Assembly (NCBI RefSeq): GCF_028826155.1
Contig: NZ_JAQGPN010000002.1
Coordinates: forward strand, 124,001 to 188,000
Length of the DNA stretch: 64,000 bases
From: Mesorhizobium shangrilense
GTDB lineage: Bacteria; Pseudomonadota; Alphaproteobacteria; Rhizobiales; Rhizobiaceae
Reading direction: 5' to 3'
Shown: one piece after another, positions 36,426 to 45,813 of the stretch
How the letters are laid out: each line of letters begins with the position of its first letter
Position numbering within the stretch: the stretch's first letter is position 1
The notes under the pieces: generated by a model
What the model was told of the DNA's origin: nothing
Database searches by the model: none
The model's input: the letters and a program-made list of their open reading frames with translations, nothing else
Position numbers and translations under genes: made by a program

Positions 36426-36669
36426 TCATGACTTTTTGTGATGCTTTCCAAGTGCGGCTTCGAGATCAGCAGGGGCTATCGGCACCATCTGGCGTTTCCG
36501 GCGGCCCTGCACGCCGATAGCGGGCAGGTGAGGCGAGGCCGACGGAGACGTCGATCAATGCCTTATCCTGGTCGACGCGGTAGCCGCCTGCGGGCTGTAG
36601 GCTGTCGAAGCCAGGTAGCAGGAAGGGCGACGAGAACCGGGCGACGGTCGGCGTGGTGCGTGTTGCCAT
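36426..36669 (-). pseudogene. third, frameshifted copy of the TTQTVVRFS small protein
   Basis: Begins MATRTTPTVARFSSPFLLPG and GGYRVDQDKALID as in the cassette proteins at 4832 and 33189, then changes frame. The neighbouring frame continues HLPAIGVQGRRKRQMVPIAPADLEAAL and stops at 36426. The segment between the frames is also shortened. Inactive paralogue. Confidence 0.7.
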
Positions 36670-36956
36670 GGTTAGATGTTTCCTTGAATGCGCGTACAGG
36701 CCCGGGATCGTTCTTTGCCGGAACGGTTCAAGCAGCCAGCACATCCGGGGTCAGCGCAGGGTTTCATGCCACGACTCGAACGAGTCAGAGGGGCATAAAT
36801 AGTTCCGGTCCTTAAATCCATGAAGGTAGCCCGGATCCGTATTGTGGATCCGTCATGGGAACTTTTCGTTGCCCGCTGTGTTATCACCGTGGCGACATCC
36901 CTCGCTTCTCCGTGCCGACCCGGCCGGAGCGCTTTAGAAGCGCAGAAAGCACTCAG

Positions 36957-37070
36957 ATGAAATTCCTTCAGCGCATGAACGAGCAACCCTCGTCCTGGCT
37001 CCTGCTGTTCGGGTCCATAGCTATCGTCGGATACCTTTTGTATCTGGTTGGCGATGGACTGACTTGGTAG
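36957..37070 (+). CDS. 37-aa single-span membrane peptide
   Basis: MKFLQRMNEQPSSWLLLFGS then a hydrophobic run to LVGDGLTW. One membrane span of about 20 residues. Third clear member of a set of tiny membrane proteins here (27891, 28159). No strong ribosome site; start set by the first Met before the span. Unknown function. Confidence 0.5.
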   Translation: MKFLQRMNEQPSSWLLLFGSIAIVGYLLYLVGDGLTW

Positions 37071-37077
37071 CCGGACG

Positions 37078-37443
37078 ATGCAAGCAAAGCGCCCCGTGTC
37101 GGCGAATATTCGCGCAGCCATCGCTGTTTTCTTGAACCAATGTCAGAAGGAAGCGAAGCCCTTTCCAGGAGATGAATCTCTCGGCGCAATCCGTACGATG
37201 TTTCCTGAGTTGAACATCTCGGACGCCGAGTTGGAGGACGCGATATCCAGCGAGGCCGCAAAAGCCGGCTTTGATGTGGGTGACGCCCCCCAAGCTGGCC
37301 CGGCGAGGTCTAACGGGAATGCACTTCAACGTTGGGAGAATGAAGGTGGCGCAACCGGGAAGGGCTCTCGCAAGGAGATCCAGCGGCGGATCGATAAAGA
37401 CCCCGACGGCACGAATAGGCGAAATCGTCACTTTGTTTGCTGA
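37078..37443 (+). CDS. hypothetical protein with RWENEGGA motif
   Basis: 121 aa. The N-terminal part is helical (ANIRAAIAVFLNQCQKEAKPFPGDESLGAIRTMFPEL.ISDAELEDAI); the C-terminal part has ALQRWENEGGATGKGSRKEIQRRIDKDPDGTNRRN, sharing the RWENEGGA signature with the cassette A protein at 3790-4125. Unknown function. May be a fusion of a short helical domain to that motif. Starts 8 bp after the 37-aa membrane peptide. Confidence 0.5.
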   Translation: MQAKRPVSANIRAAIAVFLNQCQKEAKPFPGDESLGAIRTMFPELNISDAELEDAISSEAAKAGFDVGDAPQAGPARSNGNALQRWENEGGATGKGSRKEIQRRIDKDPDGTNRRNRHFVC

Positions 37444-37657
37444 CAAACGCTGGAAGGCCGTGATCGACTATCGAACGGAGGAAGGCCCAACAAGTGTCGA
37501 ACACTATTTCGAGGAGATTTCCGACCTGCATCTCATCATAGAACACGGACCGGATTGGAATTTCCTCATTCGCTGCACCGTTACGTTAAATCGCTCCGAT
37601 GATGGCGAGGAGCAAAACAGCGTCGAGAAGGCGCTGCGCCATGAACGCACGTCTTAG
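37433..37657 (+). CDS. hypothetical protein, VIDYRTEEGPTSVEHYFEEI
   Basis: About 74 aa of clearly protein-like sequence (ADKRWKAVIDYRTEEGPTSV...EISDLHLIIEHGPDWNFLIRCTVTLNR). The frame extends upstream to 37271 but overlaps the previous gene there with non-protein-like sequence. The true start is uncertain; TTG at 37433 is the best available. Beta-rich, no recognised family. Confidence 0.5.
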   Translation: MFADKRWKAVIDYRTEEGPTSVEHYFEEISDLHLIIEHGPDWNFLIRCTVTLNRSDDGEEQNSVEKALRHERTS

Positions 37658-37698
37658 CAAGACTCGCCGATCGCCGACAACCAGCTCAAGGTGCCGTC

Positions 37699-37902
37699 AT
37701 GCAGGGTTTTAGACCACCTGAGATCCGCTACGCCGTGCGGATCGAAAGCAACGGGACATGGACGGTATTCGACACGTTCACCGATCAACCTGCGGAAATC
37801 GGCAGCCGACTGACCACGGAGATGCAGATGAGCGACGCCGAGGAGATCATGCACGTCCTCAACCTCATCCATCCGGCCAACGACAACGGGACGATTAACT
37901 AG
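37699..37902 (+). CDS. hypothetical small protein, WTVFDTFTDQPAEIG
   Basis: 67 aa. FRPPEIRYAVRIESNGTWTVFDTFTDQPAEIGSRLTTEMQMSDAEEIMHVLNLIHPAND resembles, in its WTV(Y/F)..FT..PA.I core, the WTVYHVFTG proteins of cassettes A and B, and may be a further distant paralogue. Unknown function. Confidence 0.55.
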   Translation: MQGFRPPEIRYAVRIESNGTWTVFDTFTDQPAEIGSRLTTEMQMSDAEEIMHVLNLIHPANDNGTIN

Positions 37903-38201
37903 GAAATGGGCCGTTCGGGTAAACGTGTCTCACAAACAGCGCCGCAGAGGCTCCCGGATCGCCGCAGAAAGCATGCGCCGACGCCTCAGGGTTGGTCGCG
38001 CCTCTCCGATGTCATCGCTGTTCTGGTGGAAATGGATACTCGGCCGCTTTGACAGCTTCAGTCTTCTGGAGCACCCCGCGTTCTTCGTCAGCTGTTCCTT
38101 GTGCGGAGGCTTGATCCTCAGACGCGTTCGCTGACACCGCCACGACGCTGCCTATGTGAACGAGCCCGATAAGCGAAGCTCAAGGTGATGAGTGCGCATC
38201 G

Positions 38202-39059
38202 ATGAAGCTGACCGTTCATCATGAAACGACGTACTGGTACGCATGTCCCGTGCTGCTGCAGCCCCACCGCATGATGCTCCGGCCCCGTGGCAGCCACGAA
38301 ATTGTGATCCTGGCAAGTTCGCTGAGCTGCTCGCCAGAGGCGGAGTTAGACTGGACCCAAGATGTTTTCGGCAATCTGATCGCAACGGCGACCTTCTCGC
38401 AGGCTGCGGCCGAACTTGTCATCATCAACGATCTGACTGTTGAGCAGTCTGCGGTGGAATGGCCGATCTTCCGGATCGCGCCGGAAGCACATTCGTTTCC
38501 GTTCGACTATTCACCGGACGATCTTGCCGCGCTCGGCACCCTCGTCACCGTTGAACATGAAGATCCCGAAGGCAGGCTGGCAGCGTGGTTGCGAGGGTTC
38601 ATCCACGGCACGTCGACAGATACGCTGTCTCTGCTGAAGGATATTAACGCAGGGATACTCGATGCAGTGGCTTACCGGGCGCGGGATGAGGAGGGTACGC
38701 AGACGCCACTTGAGACCCTTTTGCTAGCCAGTGGCTCGTGTCGCGACATCGCTGCGCTCTTCATCGAGGCTGCCCGCCGTCTCGGCCTCGGCGCCCGCGC
38801 AGTCTCGGGCTATCTCTTTGATGCGGATGCGTCTCCGGGTGATCGAGGGGCAACCCATGCGTGGACCGAGATCTATCTCCCTGGTTCGGGATGGATCGCC
38901 TTCGACCCCACACACCGTCGAATTGGGAACGCCAACCTCATTCCGGTAGCGGTGGCTCGCAGCAATCGACAGATCATGCCAATCACCGGGGGTTATGCAG
39001 GCCTACCGGAAGATTTCATGACCATGGAGGTGACGGTCCATGTCGCGCGGAAGGAATAG
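38202..39059 (+). CDS. transglutaminase-like cysteine protease family protein
   Basis: 285 aa. N-terminal beta domain (MKLTVHHETTYWYACPVLLQPHRMMLRPR) and transglutaminase core with catalytic Cys (LASGSCRDIAALFIEAARRLGLGARAVSGYL), His (THAWTEIYLPGSG) and Asp (WIAFDPTHRR), followed by GNANLIPVAVARS. Probably a protease or amidase acting on proteins or peptidoglycan-linked peptides; substrate unknown. No signal peptide. The broken gene at 2844-3517 belongs to the same superfamily but a different subgroup. About 170 bp upstream of the AI-2E gene. Confidence 0.88.
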   Translation: MKLTVHHETTYWYACPVLLQPHRMMLRPRGSHEIVILASSLSCSPEAELDWTQDVFGNLIATATFSQAAAELVIINDLTVEQSAVEWPIFRIAPEAHSFPFDYSPDDLAALGTLVTVEHEDPEGRLAAWLRGFIHGTSTDTLSLLKDINAGILDAVAYRARDEEGTQTPLETLLLASGSCRDIAALFIEAARRLGLGARAVSGYLFDADASPGDRGATHAWTEIYLPGSGWIAFDPTHRRIGNANLIPVAVARSNRQIMPITGGYAGLPEDFMTMEVTVHVARKE

Positions 39060-39230
39060 TCGCAGCTCTACTGGCACCAGGTATCAATGCGCTTTCGAGG
39101 CATGTCACTGACACCTGGTGAGTCCCCTTGGTGCCCGCCTGATTTGGGTGGGGCCAGGACAGCATTCTGGGCGAGTTTCCAGACTTGCGTGACCGTTCGA
39201 TGGACTGGCGAGTGAGGCTGCGAGGTGGAC

Positions 39231-40301
39231 ATGATGGCATCCAACCCATCGGTCGAGCGGTTCTTCGGAATTGGCGCACTTGTGCTTCTCGGCATCGGCT
39301 GCATTGTCGTGCTCTGGCCATTTCTCTCCGCCCTGATCTGGGCAGCGGTACTCTGCTTTTCCACCTGGCCAATCTACACTTGGTTGGAGCGACTTCTGGG
39401 CGGAAGGAGGACGCTTGCCGCGCTTCTCATGACCCTGCTCGTAGCCGCTGTTGTTGTGGCGCCGTTTGCAATCTTGGTGGCAACACTGGCCGATAGTGCG
39501 GCGACCGTCGCCAAAGCCGTGAACAGCCTGCTTGAGCACGGCCCGCCTGCGCCGCCCGGTTGGGTGGCCGAAATCCCCCTCATCGGTGAGCGCCTGGCCC
39601 TCTACTGGCAGGGCTTGGCTTACAATGCACCGGCTTTCCTCGTCGAACTGACGAAGCTCATACGTCCTGCGACAGACATCGCGGTGGCCAGCGGCGCAGT
39701 TCTGGGTGTGGGGCTCCTCGAACTGGCCTTGAGCGTGTTTATCGCGTTCTTCTTCTATCGGTACGGCCGCCAGATGGCAGCCTCTTTGCGCGGGAGTTCC
39801 GAGCGGATTGGTGGCACTCGCGCACGGCATCTGCTCACAGTTGCGGGCTCAACCGTCACCGGGGTGGTTTACGGGGTGATCGGGACGGCTATTGCGCAAG
39901 GACTACTGGCCGGCATTGGGTTCTGGATCGCAGGTGTGCCTCAGGCCCTGCTGCTCGGGTTCCTCACATTCCTTCTTTCCTTCGTGCCCGCCGCCCCGCC
40001 CGTGGTCTGGGGGTCTGTTACGCTCTGGTTGTTGTTTCAGGGCGAGGTCGGCTGGGGCATCTTCGTGGCTGGTTGGGGTTTGCTGCTGGTCAGCAGCATC
40101 GATAACGTATTAAGACCCTATCTTCTCACCCAAGCGAACAGCTTGCCCGTGCTGCTCAGTTTCTTCGGATTTCTGGGCGGCATTTTGGCCTTCGGCTTCA
40201 TCGGTGTGTTCCTCGGCCCGGTGCTCTTGGCGGTGGGGTACAGCCTGTTCCTTGAATGGCAGGCGGCCGGCAGTCGAAAGGGGAGCCCTCCCTCCTCGTG
40301 A
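39231..40301 (+). CDS. AI-2E family transporter (PerM/TqsA-like)
   Basis: 356 aa, seven to eight membrane spans: FFGIGALVLLGIGCIVVLWPFL, LLMTLLVAAVVVAPFAILVA, and a C-terminal group including GLLAGIGFWIAGVPQALLLGFLTFLLSFVPAAPPVVWG, the conserved ...FVP..G...V..P loop, and FFGFLGGILAFGFIGVFLGPVLLAVGYSL. The family exports small molecules (autoinducer-2 or Na+/H+ in some members); the substrate here is unknown. ATG at 39231 preferred over GTG at 39225. Confidence 0.88.
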   Translation: MMASNPSVERFFGIGALVLLGIGCIVVLWPFLSALIWAAVLCFSTWPIYTWLERLLGGRRTLAALLMTLLVAAVVVAPFAILVATLADSAATVAKAVNSLLEHGPPAPPGWVAEIPLIGERLALYWQGLAYNAPAFLVELTKLIRPATDIAVASGAVLGVGLLELALSVFIAFFFYRYGRQMAASLRGSSERIGGTRARHLLTVAGSTVTGVVYGVIGTAIAQGLLAGIGFWIAGVPQALLLGFLTFLLSFVPAAPPVVWGSVTLWLLFQGEVGWGIFVAGWGLLLVSSIDNVLRPYLLTQANSLPVLLSFFGFLGGILAFGFIGVFLGPVLLAVGYSLFLEWQAAGSRKGSPPSS

Positions 40302-41352
40302 TTGCTCCAGCCGGCAGGATGTACGGATGCCTGTCGGAAAGCGATCCGCCGGCGAGATCGCTCTCGGCGGGCGAGTTTTACGGGAGTGTCAAGTGTTGGG
40401 ATGCCCTGCCGTAAGCATAAGGGGTTGAATTTCGCTGCCCTCTTGCGGACCCGCGGCATCAAACAACGGTTAGCGCTCTCCATTAGGGCAGCCGAAGTTC
40501 GTGCTGCTTAGCCTTCGCCGGATCTTCGCGGCCTGAAGGAAGAGATCAACGATTGCCTGGCTGTGGTCGGGGATTGAAGGTATGTCGATGTTCTTATCGG
40601 TCATCAGGTAGTCCGCTGCCCGGATGTGATGGGCTGTCATGGGAGCGAGATCCGCGTTTGCTAGGACCTACAGACTCTGCCTCGCGCCCATGGCAGTTCG
40701 ACGGTCTACCAAATCCCTTAGGGCACCGACGGCCATCGTTTCGATTGCACGACACGGTCCGTGTGAGGCTGGCGATTCACGATTGTCACGCCAGCTCGAT
40801 CGCATACCCGTTGCACCCGTCAGTGTGTATTCGTCGCTGGCCCCAAGTGAGGCCTGAAAAAGCTGCAGCGGGGGTGACCTTGGACGTGATCAGCATTCTG
40901 CCTAACGAACGCCCCGCCTGAGCTGCCGTTTCTGGCGCCTCGACCACCATGACGGGACTCGATCGAATATAGGGATTGCTTGCCGCGGCGATGGCTGTGG
41001 GTTGACCGTCCGGCACGTCAAGACTTTGCGCACCTCATGTTGCGCATAGGCGCACACCGGAAAACCGCGAACCATAGACGACCATGCAGGCAGTCACTCG
41101 GCCCCTAATCGCGTCCCAGATCGCCGCGGCTCATGGAAGCACATTGTCCGTTTCCTCCAATATTGAGCGAACGATGTTTGAGTTCTCGACGGCGATCGGT
41201 AAGCGGCAAGCGGCAATCCATCAGGCCGCCGTCACCATAAATTGGCTGACGCATCGGCGCACAACCTTTATTGTGCAGTGCAGCAACGAAACTGCCGGAG
41301 CTACGTTCCTGCTTGCCCTCCAATTCCGGACGTCAGAACGAGGACGGTTCAA
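40302..41352. other. no confident gene
   Basis: No recognisable protein on either strand. A minus-strand 56-aa frame (40640-40470, MTAHHIRAADYLMTDKNIDI...) is moderately protein-like but lacks a ribosome site. Another minus frame near 41016-40786 ends GLTWGQRRIHTDGCNGYAIELA and is unassigned. Confidence 0.4.
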
Positions 41353-42501
41353 TTGCGAAAAATCTCCGATACGATCGCGCGCCTTGCCGCGCTTCAGGCG
41401 ACGTCTCGTCTAGGCTCTGCGCACACAACGAACGATGGACGCCTAGAACTCCTTTCCAACTTTGGCTCAAATCCCGGTAACCTCGGAGCGATGTACTATC
41501 TGCCTCCAGACCTGAATGAAGCGGCGCCGCTGGTCGTGGTCCTACATGGCTGCACGCAAACCGGAGCCGGCTACGACCATCATTCCGGCTGGTCGCAGTT
41601 GGCGGACGAAGCAGGTTTTGCACTGCTCTACCCGGAACAGCAGAGAGCGAATAACCCGAACCTCTGCTTCAACTGGTTTCAGCCCAAGGATGTCGACCGC
41701 GGTTCCGGCGAGGCTCTGTCGATCCGCCAGATGATCGAGACAATGGTCGTGGCGCACAAGCTCGACCGCAAGCGCATCTTCATCACCGGGCTCTCCGCTG
41801 GCGGGGCGATGGCAGCGGCGATGTTGGCGGTCTATCCGGAAGTGTTTGCGGCCGGCGCGATAATCGCAGGGCTACCTTATGGCTGCGCAGCCACGGTCCC
41901 TGAAGCGTTCGACCGCATGCGCGGCCACGGCGTCCCGTCCGAGCGAACACTACAGCAGCTTCTACGGAGTGCAACTAATCATCCCGGCCCTTGGCCGCGC
42001 ATTTCGATATGGCATGGTTCTTCTGACCAGACGGTCGCTTCCGCCAACGCGAAGGCCATCGCGTCCCAGTGGCTGTGCGTGCACGGGCTAGCAAGCACTC
42101 CAGAGTATTCGGGTACCCAGAGCAAACTGAACAGGCAAGTATGGTGCGACCCAAGCGGCGATGCGCTGATCGAGATCAACCTCATCTCCGCCATGGGCCA
42201 CGGCACGCCGCTTGGCAGTGACGGCCTCGGGACGTCGGGACCCTTCATGCTGGACGTCGGCGTTTCTTCGACCCGAGAGATCGCGCGATCCTGGAATATA
42301 GTTGGTCAGCAAGGATCGCGTTCTGGGGGGTCGACAACCGACGAGCGCATCGATCTGCAGACGCCCGTCATCGCACAGGCAGACCGCGAGGAGCCGTGGC
42401 CTAAACCAGGCATGCAGTTCGATCAACCGACAAAGGGTGTGCACGAGTCTACAAAGAAGCTTATTGAAGACGCGCTCCGGACCGCGGGGCTGATGCGCTA
42501 A
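41353..42501 (+). CDS. PHB-depolymerase-like esterase (LpqC family)
   Basis: 382 aa alpha/beta hydrolase. LVVVLHGCTQTGAGYDHHSGWSQLADEAGFALLYPEQQ gives the oxyanion region, GLSAGGAMAAAMLAVYPEVFAAGAIIAGLPYG the nucleophile Ser in G-x-S-x-G, WHGSSDQTV the Asp region and MGHGTPLG the catalytic His. The C-terminal 70 residues are variable. Family hydrolyses poly-hydroxybutyrate or feruloyl-type esters. TTG start at 41353 (LRKISDTIARL) fits the family N-terminus. No clear signal peptide from this start. Confidence 0.88.
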   Translation: MRKISDTIARLAALQATSRLGSAHTTNDGRLELLSNFGSNPGNLGAMYYLPPDLNEAAPLVVVLHGCTQTGAGYDHHSGWSQLADEAGFALLYPEQQRANNPNLCFNWFQPKDVDRGSGEALSIRQMIETMVVAHKLDRKRIFITGLSAGGAMAAAMLAVYPEVFAAGAIIAGLPYGCAATVPEAFDRMRGHGVPSERTLQQLLRSATNHPGPWPRISIWHGSSDQTVASANAKAIASQWLCVHGLASTPEYSGTQSKLNRQVWCDPSGDALIEINLISAMGHGTPLGSDGLGTSGPFMLDVGVSSTREIARSWNIVGQQGSRSGGSTTDERIDLQTPVIAQADREEPWPKPGMQFDQPTKGVHESTKKLIEDALRTAGLMR

Positions 42502-42690
42502 ATAGCCCTCACAGCGGTTCGCCCTCGGCTGAAGCGATCTCGGAAATAGCGGTGAAGGCCAGCCCGACGCGCAGTTGCCGTTTCGAATCGACGTGATCGC
42601 CCAGTGACGACCGGGGTAAAGGAGTGATGTTCCGAGGTAGGCAAAGGTATCTGCGCGTGCTCGCGTACGAATGAGGGGCAATCCGGTCAT
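42502..42690. other. no gene recognised
   Basis: Short non-coding stretch after the esterase; nothing recognised. Confidence 0.4.
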
Positions 42691-42715
42691 GAAAAAAGCG
42701 GGCTCTCGCCCGCTT
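42691..42715 (-). terminator. rho-independent terminator (minus strand)
   Basis: AAGCGGGC-TCTC-GCCCGCTT stem; on the minus strand it is followed by TTTTTT. It would stop transcripts coming from the NYN-domain region to the right. On the plus strand the T-tract is weak. Confidence 0.75.
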
Positions 42716-43007
42716 CATCTTCGGTCCTGAGACCATTTCGCGCCGCCGGTACATTCATGGTCGGCGCGCGATCGATCAGGTCAAATACGATCACTCAATC
42801 CAAGAACCTCACGAACCATCTGTTCGGAGCCGCTGTGAAGAGCCATCGGTGCGTGTATCTCGCGCATCAATGTGTTCCCATCAAGGCCAACTCCGAGTAG
42901 TGTCTCAGTTTGAAATTCAGCGCCGATTGTCTGGATGGACCCAACCTGCAGGCGGGTCGGGTCGTATTCGCGGGGTCTTCTTCCGGGCGGCTAATCGCCC
43001 TTTCCCA

Positions 43008-43367
43008 TCACGACCTGGGGAAGACAGCGTTCTCAAGATGGTCGCGCGTGAGAGCAATACGGCCGTCCGCGAACTTTTCTATGTTCGCCGAAAAGTTTCT
43101 CCCGGGAGGAGCCACCGTTACGAGGGACTTTCCCTTTAAGGTTTCGCAAAGAAAGCGATCCGTGGCTGCTTGATCTGAATCGGCTGTCAGCAAATATGCC
43201 CGGTCAAAAACGTCGTCTCCGGCGTCAGTGATCAACGAAAGACCAAGATTGAGATCAGACGCCTTCTCATTTGGCTGCTCCCAAACGTGACTGCAATGTC
43301 GACAATCTCGCTCCTCGTGGAGGTAATGCCCTAAGATACGGGTCAACACCGACATTTCGCAGCGCAT
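43008..43367 (-). pseudogene. NYN-domain protein lacking its N-terminal part
   Basis: 119-aa frame with CRHCSHVWEQPNEKASDLNLGLSLITDAGDDVFDRAYLLTADSDQAATDRFLC...GKSLVTVAPPGRNFSANIEKFADGRIALTRDHLENAVFP, the C-terminal two thirds of the NYN (PIN-like RNase) family, including the acidic K.SD.NL and TADSD motifs. The first beta strand with the initial catalytic Asp (YVDGFNLY in homologues) is absent upstream. Probably inactive; family members are likely RNases. Confidence 0.7.
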
Positions 43368-43570
43368 TCATGAATTGATCATGGCGTCATCGCTTTTGCG
43401 AATACCCGGGCGGTGCTGTGATATTGAGGGAATAATAATTCCGCCGAGCCGCCAGAGGTTGCACCACTTTAAAAGAATGGCCCATTTAGGTCCGTTACAG
43501 CATGATAGAGACTAAACCCGTCGACATAGAGTGCGGACCGAACTGGCACATGCCCCCATTATGCGTGCAG

Positions 43571-43810
43571 CTATGCGCTCGGCTTATTCCACCGCTTCGC
43601 AGCGGCCTTCTTGGCGATCTCGGCGCCCCGTTCTGGTGTCATGTTCTCGGCGCGCTTCTTGCCGCCCTTCGCGCCAAATACCTTGGCGGCAGGGTCTTTG
43701 CCATCGTCGATGACGGTATCTTCTTCCTCACCGATGACAATGCGCATGACCTTCACGGGATTGCCGATCACGTCGGCGGGGCGCTTCTGGCCTTTAGGTC
43801 CGGTGAGCAT
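43571..43810 (-). CDS. conserved small basic protein, GPKGQKRPADVIGNPVKVMRI
   Basis: 79 aa. GPKGQKRPADVIGNPVKVMRIVIGEEED in the first half and KGGKKRAENMTPERGAEIAKKAAAKRW in the second, the latter a histone/KGG-like basic repeat region. Rhizobial family of unknown role, perhaps nucleic-acid binding. Start 43810 overlaps the upstream gene's end by 17 bases; a GAGGTC site precedes it. Confidence 0.7.
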   Translation of the reverse strand: MLTGPKGQKRPADVIGNPVKVMRIVIGEEEDTVIDDGKDPAAKVFGAKGGKKRAENMTPERGAEIAKKAAAKRWNKPSA

Positions 43811-43985
43811 TATCAGACCTCAACTGCTCAACGTTCTCGTTCAGCCGCCGCAATTCTCGGATAACCTCAGCGAGCAATTCGGAGATACCATCGAATGTAC
43901 GGATACCAGCCGCCACGCCTTTGTCCGCAATGATAAATTTACGCGTGCTCGCGATCATTTCCTCTATGTCTTCGATATCAGCCAT
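43794..43985 (-). CDS. conserved 63-aa coiled-coil protein
   Basis: MADIEDIEEMIASTRKFIIADKGVAAGIRTFDGISELLAEVIRELRRLNENVEQLRSD. Amphipathic helical, likely coiled coil in the last 30 residues. Upstream partner of the KGG-type small protein in a two-gene unit with a 17-base overlap. Function unknown. Confidence 0.6.
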   Translation of the reverse strand: MADIEDIEEMIASTRKFIIADKGVAAGIRTFDGISELLAEVIRELRRLNENVEQLRSDNAHRT

Positions 43986-44092
43986 GCTTTGGCTCCATGC
44001 TTTCCGCTAAGCATATAGGAGGCGACGGCGGATTGCGACAGGCCCGTCAATGGGGCCAAAATTCAAGCTGAGACACTACTCGACTCCGAGAA

Positions 44093-44350
44093 TTAACGAT
44101 TGATCACAAGCCCCGCCTCGCGAGCAGCCGCGGCAAATGCCTTGCGCGCGTGCGACGCCGGCTTCTTGCCAGCCGTCACGTCAGCGCAAGATTGGAGAGC
44201 CGCGCGATGTTTGTCGCCGCGCTTGCCTGGCCATTCGCGAAGGAGAAATTCGCTGCAGGCATTGATGTCCGCGAGCTGAACCTTGGAACTGGGCTGACCA
44301 CTCTCGACGATTATAGGATCTTCGAATTTAGGATTGTTCATCACTGTCAT
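44093..44350 (-). CDS. DUF982 family protein 2
   Basis: 85 aa. IVESGQPSSKVQLADINACSEFLLREWPGKRGDKHRAALQSCADVTAGKKPASHARKAFAAAAREAGLVI follows the DUF982 pattern (WP..RG..H..A...C.......AR.AF.AAAREAG). Paralogue of 29517-29813. Start at 44350 or the Met three codons on. Function unknown. Confidence 0.72.
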   Translation of the reverse strand: MTVMNNPKFEDPIIVESGQPSSKVQLADINACSEFLLREWPGKRGDKHRAALQSCADVTAGKKPASHARKAFAAAAREAGLVINR

Positions 44351-44700
44351 GAATCCAGCCTGTCGCCTGCCAGGAATAGTACGATCGCACCGGAAAGGCT
44401 GAACGATTCCGTTCGCTGTCCATCAGCGTCAGCGGGGTGTTGCGATGATAAACGAGGAAGACATGACGTCCTCCTTTCAATTGGGGCCAGGGGAGCTAGC
44501 CCTCGCCGGCAACGCCGGTGTCAGAATTGCCGATATGGGAGAGGTATACGCTTAGCTCCGCAATAGCAAATAGGCGGGCCGGAACCCCCATAGGCAACCG
44601 CGATCATTGCCCATCTGGGCCGGCTAATGACGGCAAACCGTTCCCCCGTGCCAAGAGCAGTCCGTCCGCTTCTGATGCGGTGGACGGCTCTCCTCCGCCG
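44351..44700. other. no gene recognised
   Basis: Left flank of the IS6-family element; short unrelated frames only. Confidence 0.4.
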
Positions 44701-45503
44701 GTGATGTCAGGTTAACTTCATCGAGACGCCATTCGGTATGATATTTGGCTCAGACGGCCGCCCCGGCGACCGCCTTCCAGTGTGCGATCGCCCGGAGACC
44801 TTGCAGACGAAGGGCGCTGGCCGAGTGTTTGGAACGAGGCGGCACAAAGAGGTTTCGGACCGCCGAAAAGATGCTTGTGAAGCGCTGCAGCGCGCCTGGC
44901 GAGCGAAACCGTTGCATCATTCGCTCCCGTTTTCGCAAAGGCAAATGGGAGTTTTCGACGCGATTGTTCAGCCCCTTGTGCGATTGATGCTCGCGACCGT
45001 GGGCATGACCTGACGCCGGGCTGCGGCGTAGGAACGGAGCTTGTCGGTGACGATACGTTTCGGCCCGCACCCCTGCTTCCTCAACAGCCGGATCAGCAGG
45101 CGCCTGGCAGCTTTGGTATCGCGGCGCGCCTGGACGATCTCGTCGAGCACGTAGCCATCCTGGTCGACGGCGCGCCACTGCCAATGCTTCTTGCCGCCGA
45201 TCGTCACGACCACTTCGTCCAAGTGCCAGATGTCGATTGGACTTGGTTGCTTCCGCCGCAAGCGGCCAGCATAGTCTGGGCCGAACTTCTTCGCCCAACA
45301 GCGGATCGTCTCATAGGTAACGACGATGCCGCGTTCCAGCAGCATCTCTTCAACCAGACGCAGGCTCAGCGGGAACCGAAAATACAGCCAGACCGCATGA
45401 GCGATCACAGCGGGCGGGAAACGATGGCGCTTGTAGCTGGTGGTAGACTGAATCATGTCCGCCGACCAGCTAACAACCTCAACTTCGGTTAACCTGACAT
45501 CAC
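44701..45503 (-). mobile_element. IS6-family insertion sequence
   Basis: 803 bp, bounded by perfect 16-bp terminal inverted repeats, GTGATGTCAGGTTAAC at 44701-44716 and its complement at 45488-45503. Size and single transposase match the IS6/IS26 family. No 8-bp target duplication is visible, as expected after IS6-type rearrangements. Confidence 0.88.
44750..45459 (-). pseudogene. IS6-family transposase, frameshifted
   Basis: DDE transposase reading SYKRHRFPPAVIAHAVWLYFRFPLSLRLVEEMLLERGI, then WHLDEVVVTIGGKKHWQWRAVDQDGYVLDEIVQARRD (first two Asp) and RLRSYAAARRQVMPTV. A two-base duplication near 45000 shifts the frame; the other frame continues HQSHKGLNNRVENSHLPLRKRERMMQRFRSPGALQRF with the catalytic Glu. 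Translation begins at MIQSTTSYKRH near 45459. Probably inactive unless supplied in trans. Confidence 0.85.
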
Positions 45504-45640
45504 CCCGGCGATGCTTGCGCGACAGCCAGATTCCGGCTTCCGCCATCCATTTGCGCAACGTCTCGCGCGACACAATCAGGCCGTGATCGAATGCCTTCAG
45601 AACGAATGGCCGCAATGGGCGCGCGGCAGGAACTGGCGCA
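45504..45640 (-). pseudogene. transposase helix-turn-helix remnant next to IS6
   Basis: Minus-strand frame FVLKAFDHGLIVSRETLRKWMAEAGIWLSRKHRRGDV, typical of the N-terminal DNA-binding part of ISNCY/IS481-like transposases. It is cut off by the IS6 end at 45503. The upstream sequence to about 45800 is GC-rich and scrambled. Confidence 0.55.
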
Positions 45641-45813
45641 GCGCGCACTCAGCCTGTCGCGACGTGCTCGACGGATGGTGCAGCGCGAAGGCGGCCCGGC
45701 GGAGCTTCGTCAGGGCGGCCGATCGCAGGGCTGTCGCTGGGCCGGCGCCGATCGAGCGCGCCGGCTTGGCACCGGCCGGCACAAGGCGAGACACGCTTGG
45801 CGGCTGTCGGCAT

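Noticed and set aside
37925..38134. 69-aa plus-strand frame (MSHKQRRRGSRIAAES...)
   Set aside because: Arg/Ser-rich with no conserved pattern and a weak start; not convincing as a gene.
42849..43173. plus-strand frames of 96 and 87 codons
   Set aside because: Antisense to the NYN-domain fragment, which is the recognisable protein here.
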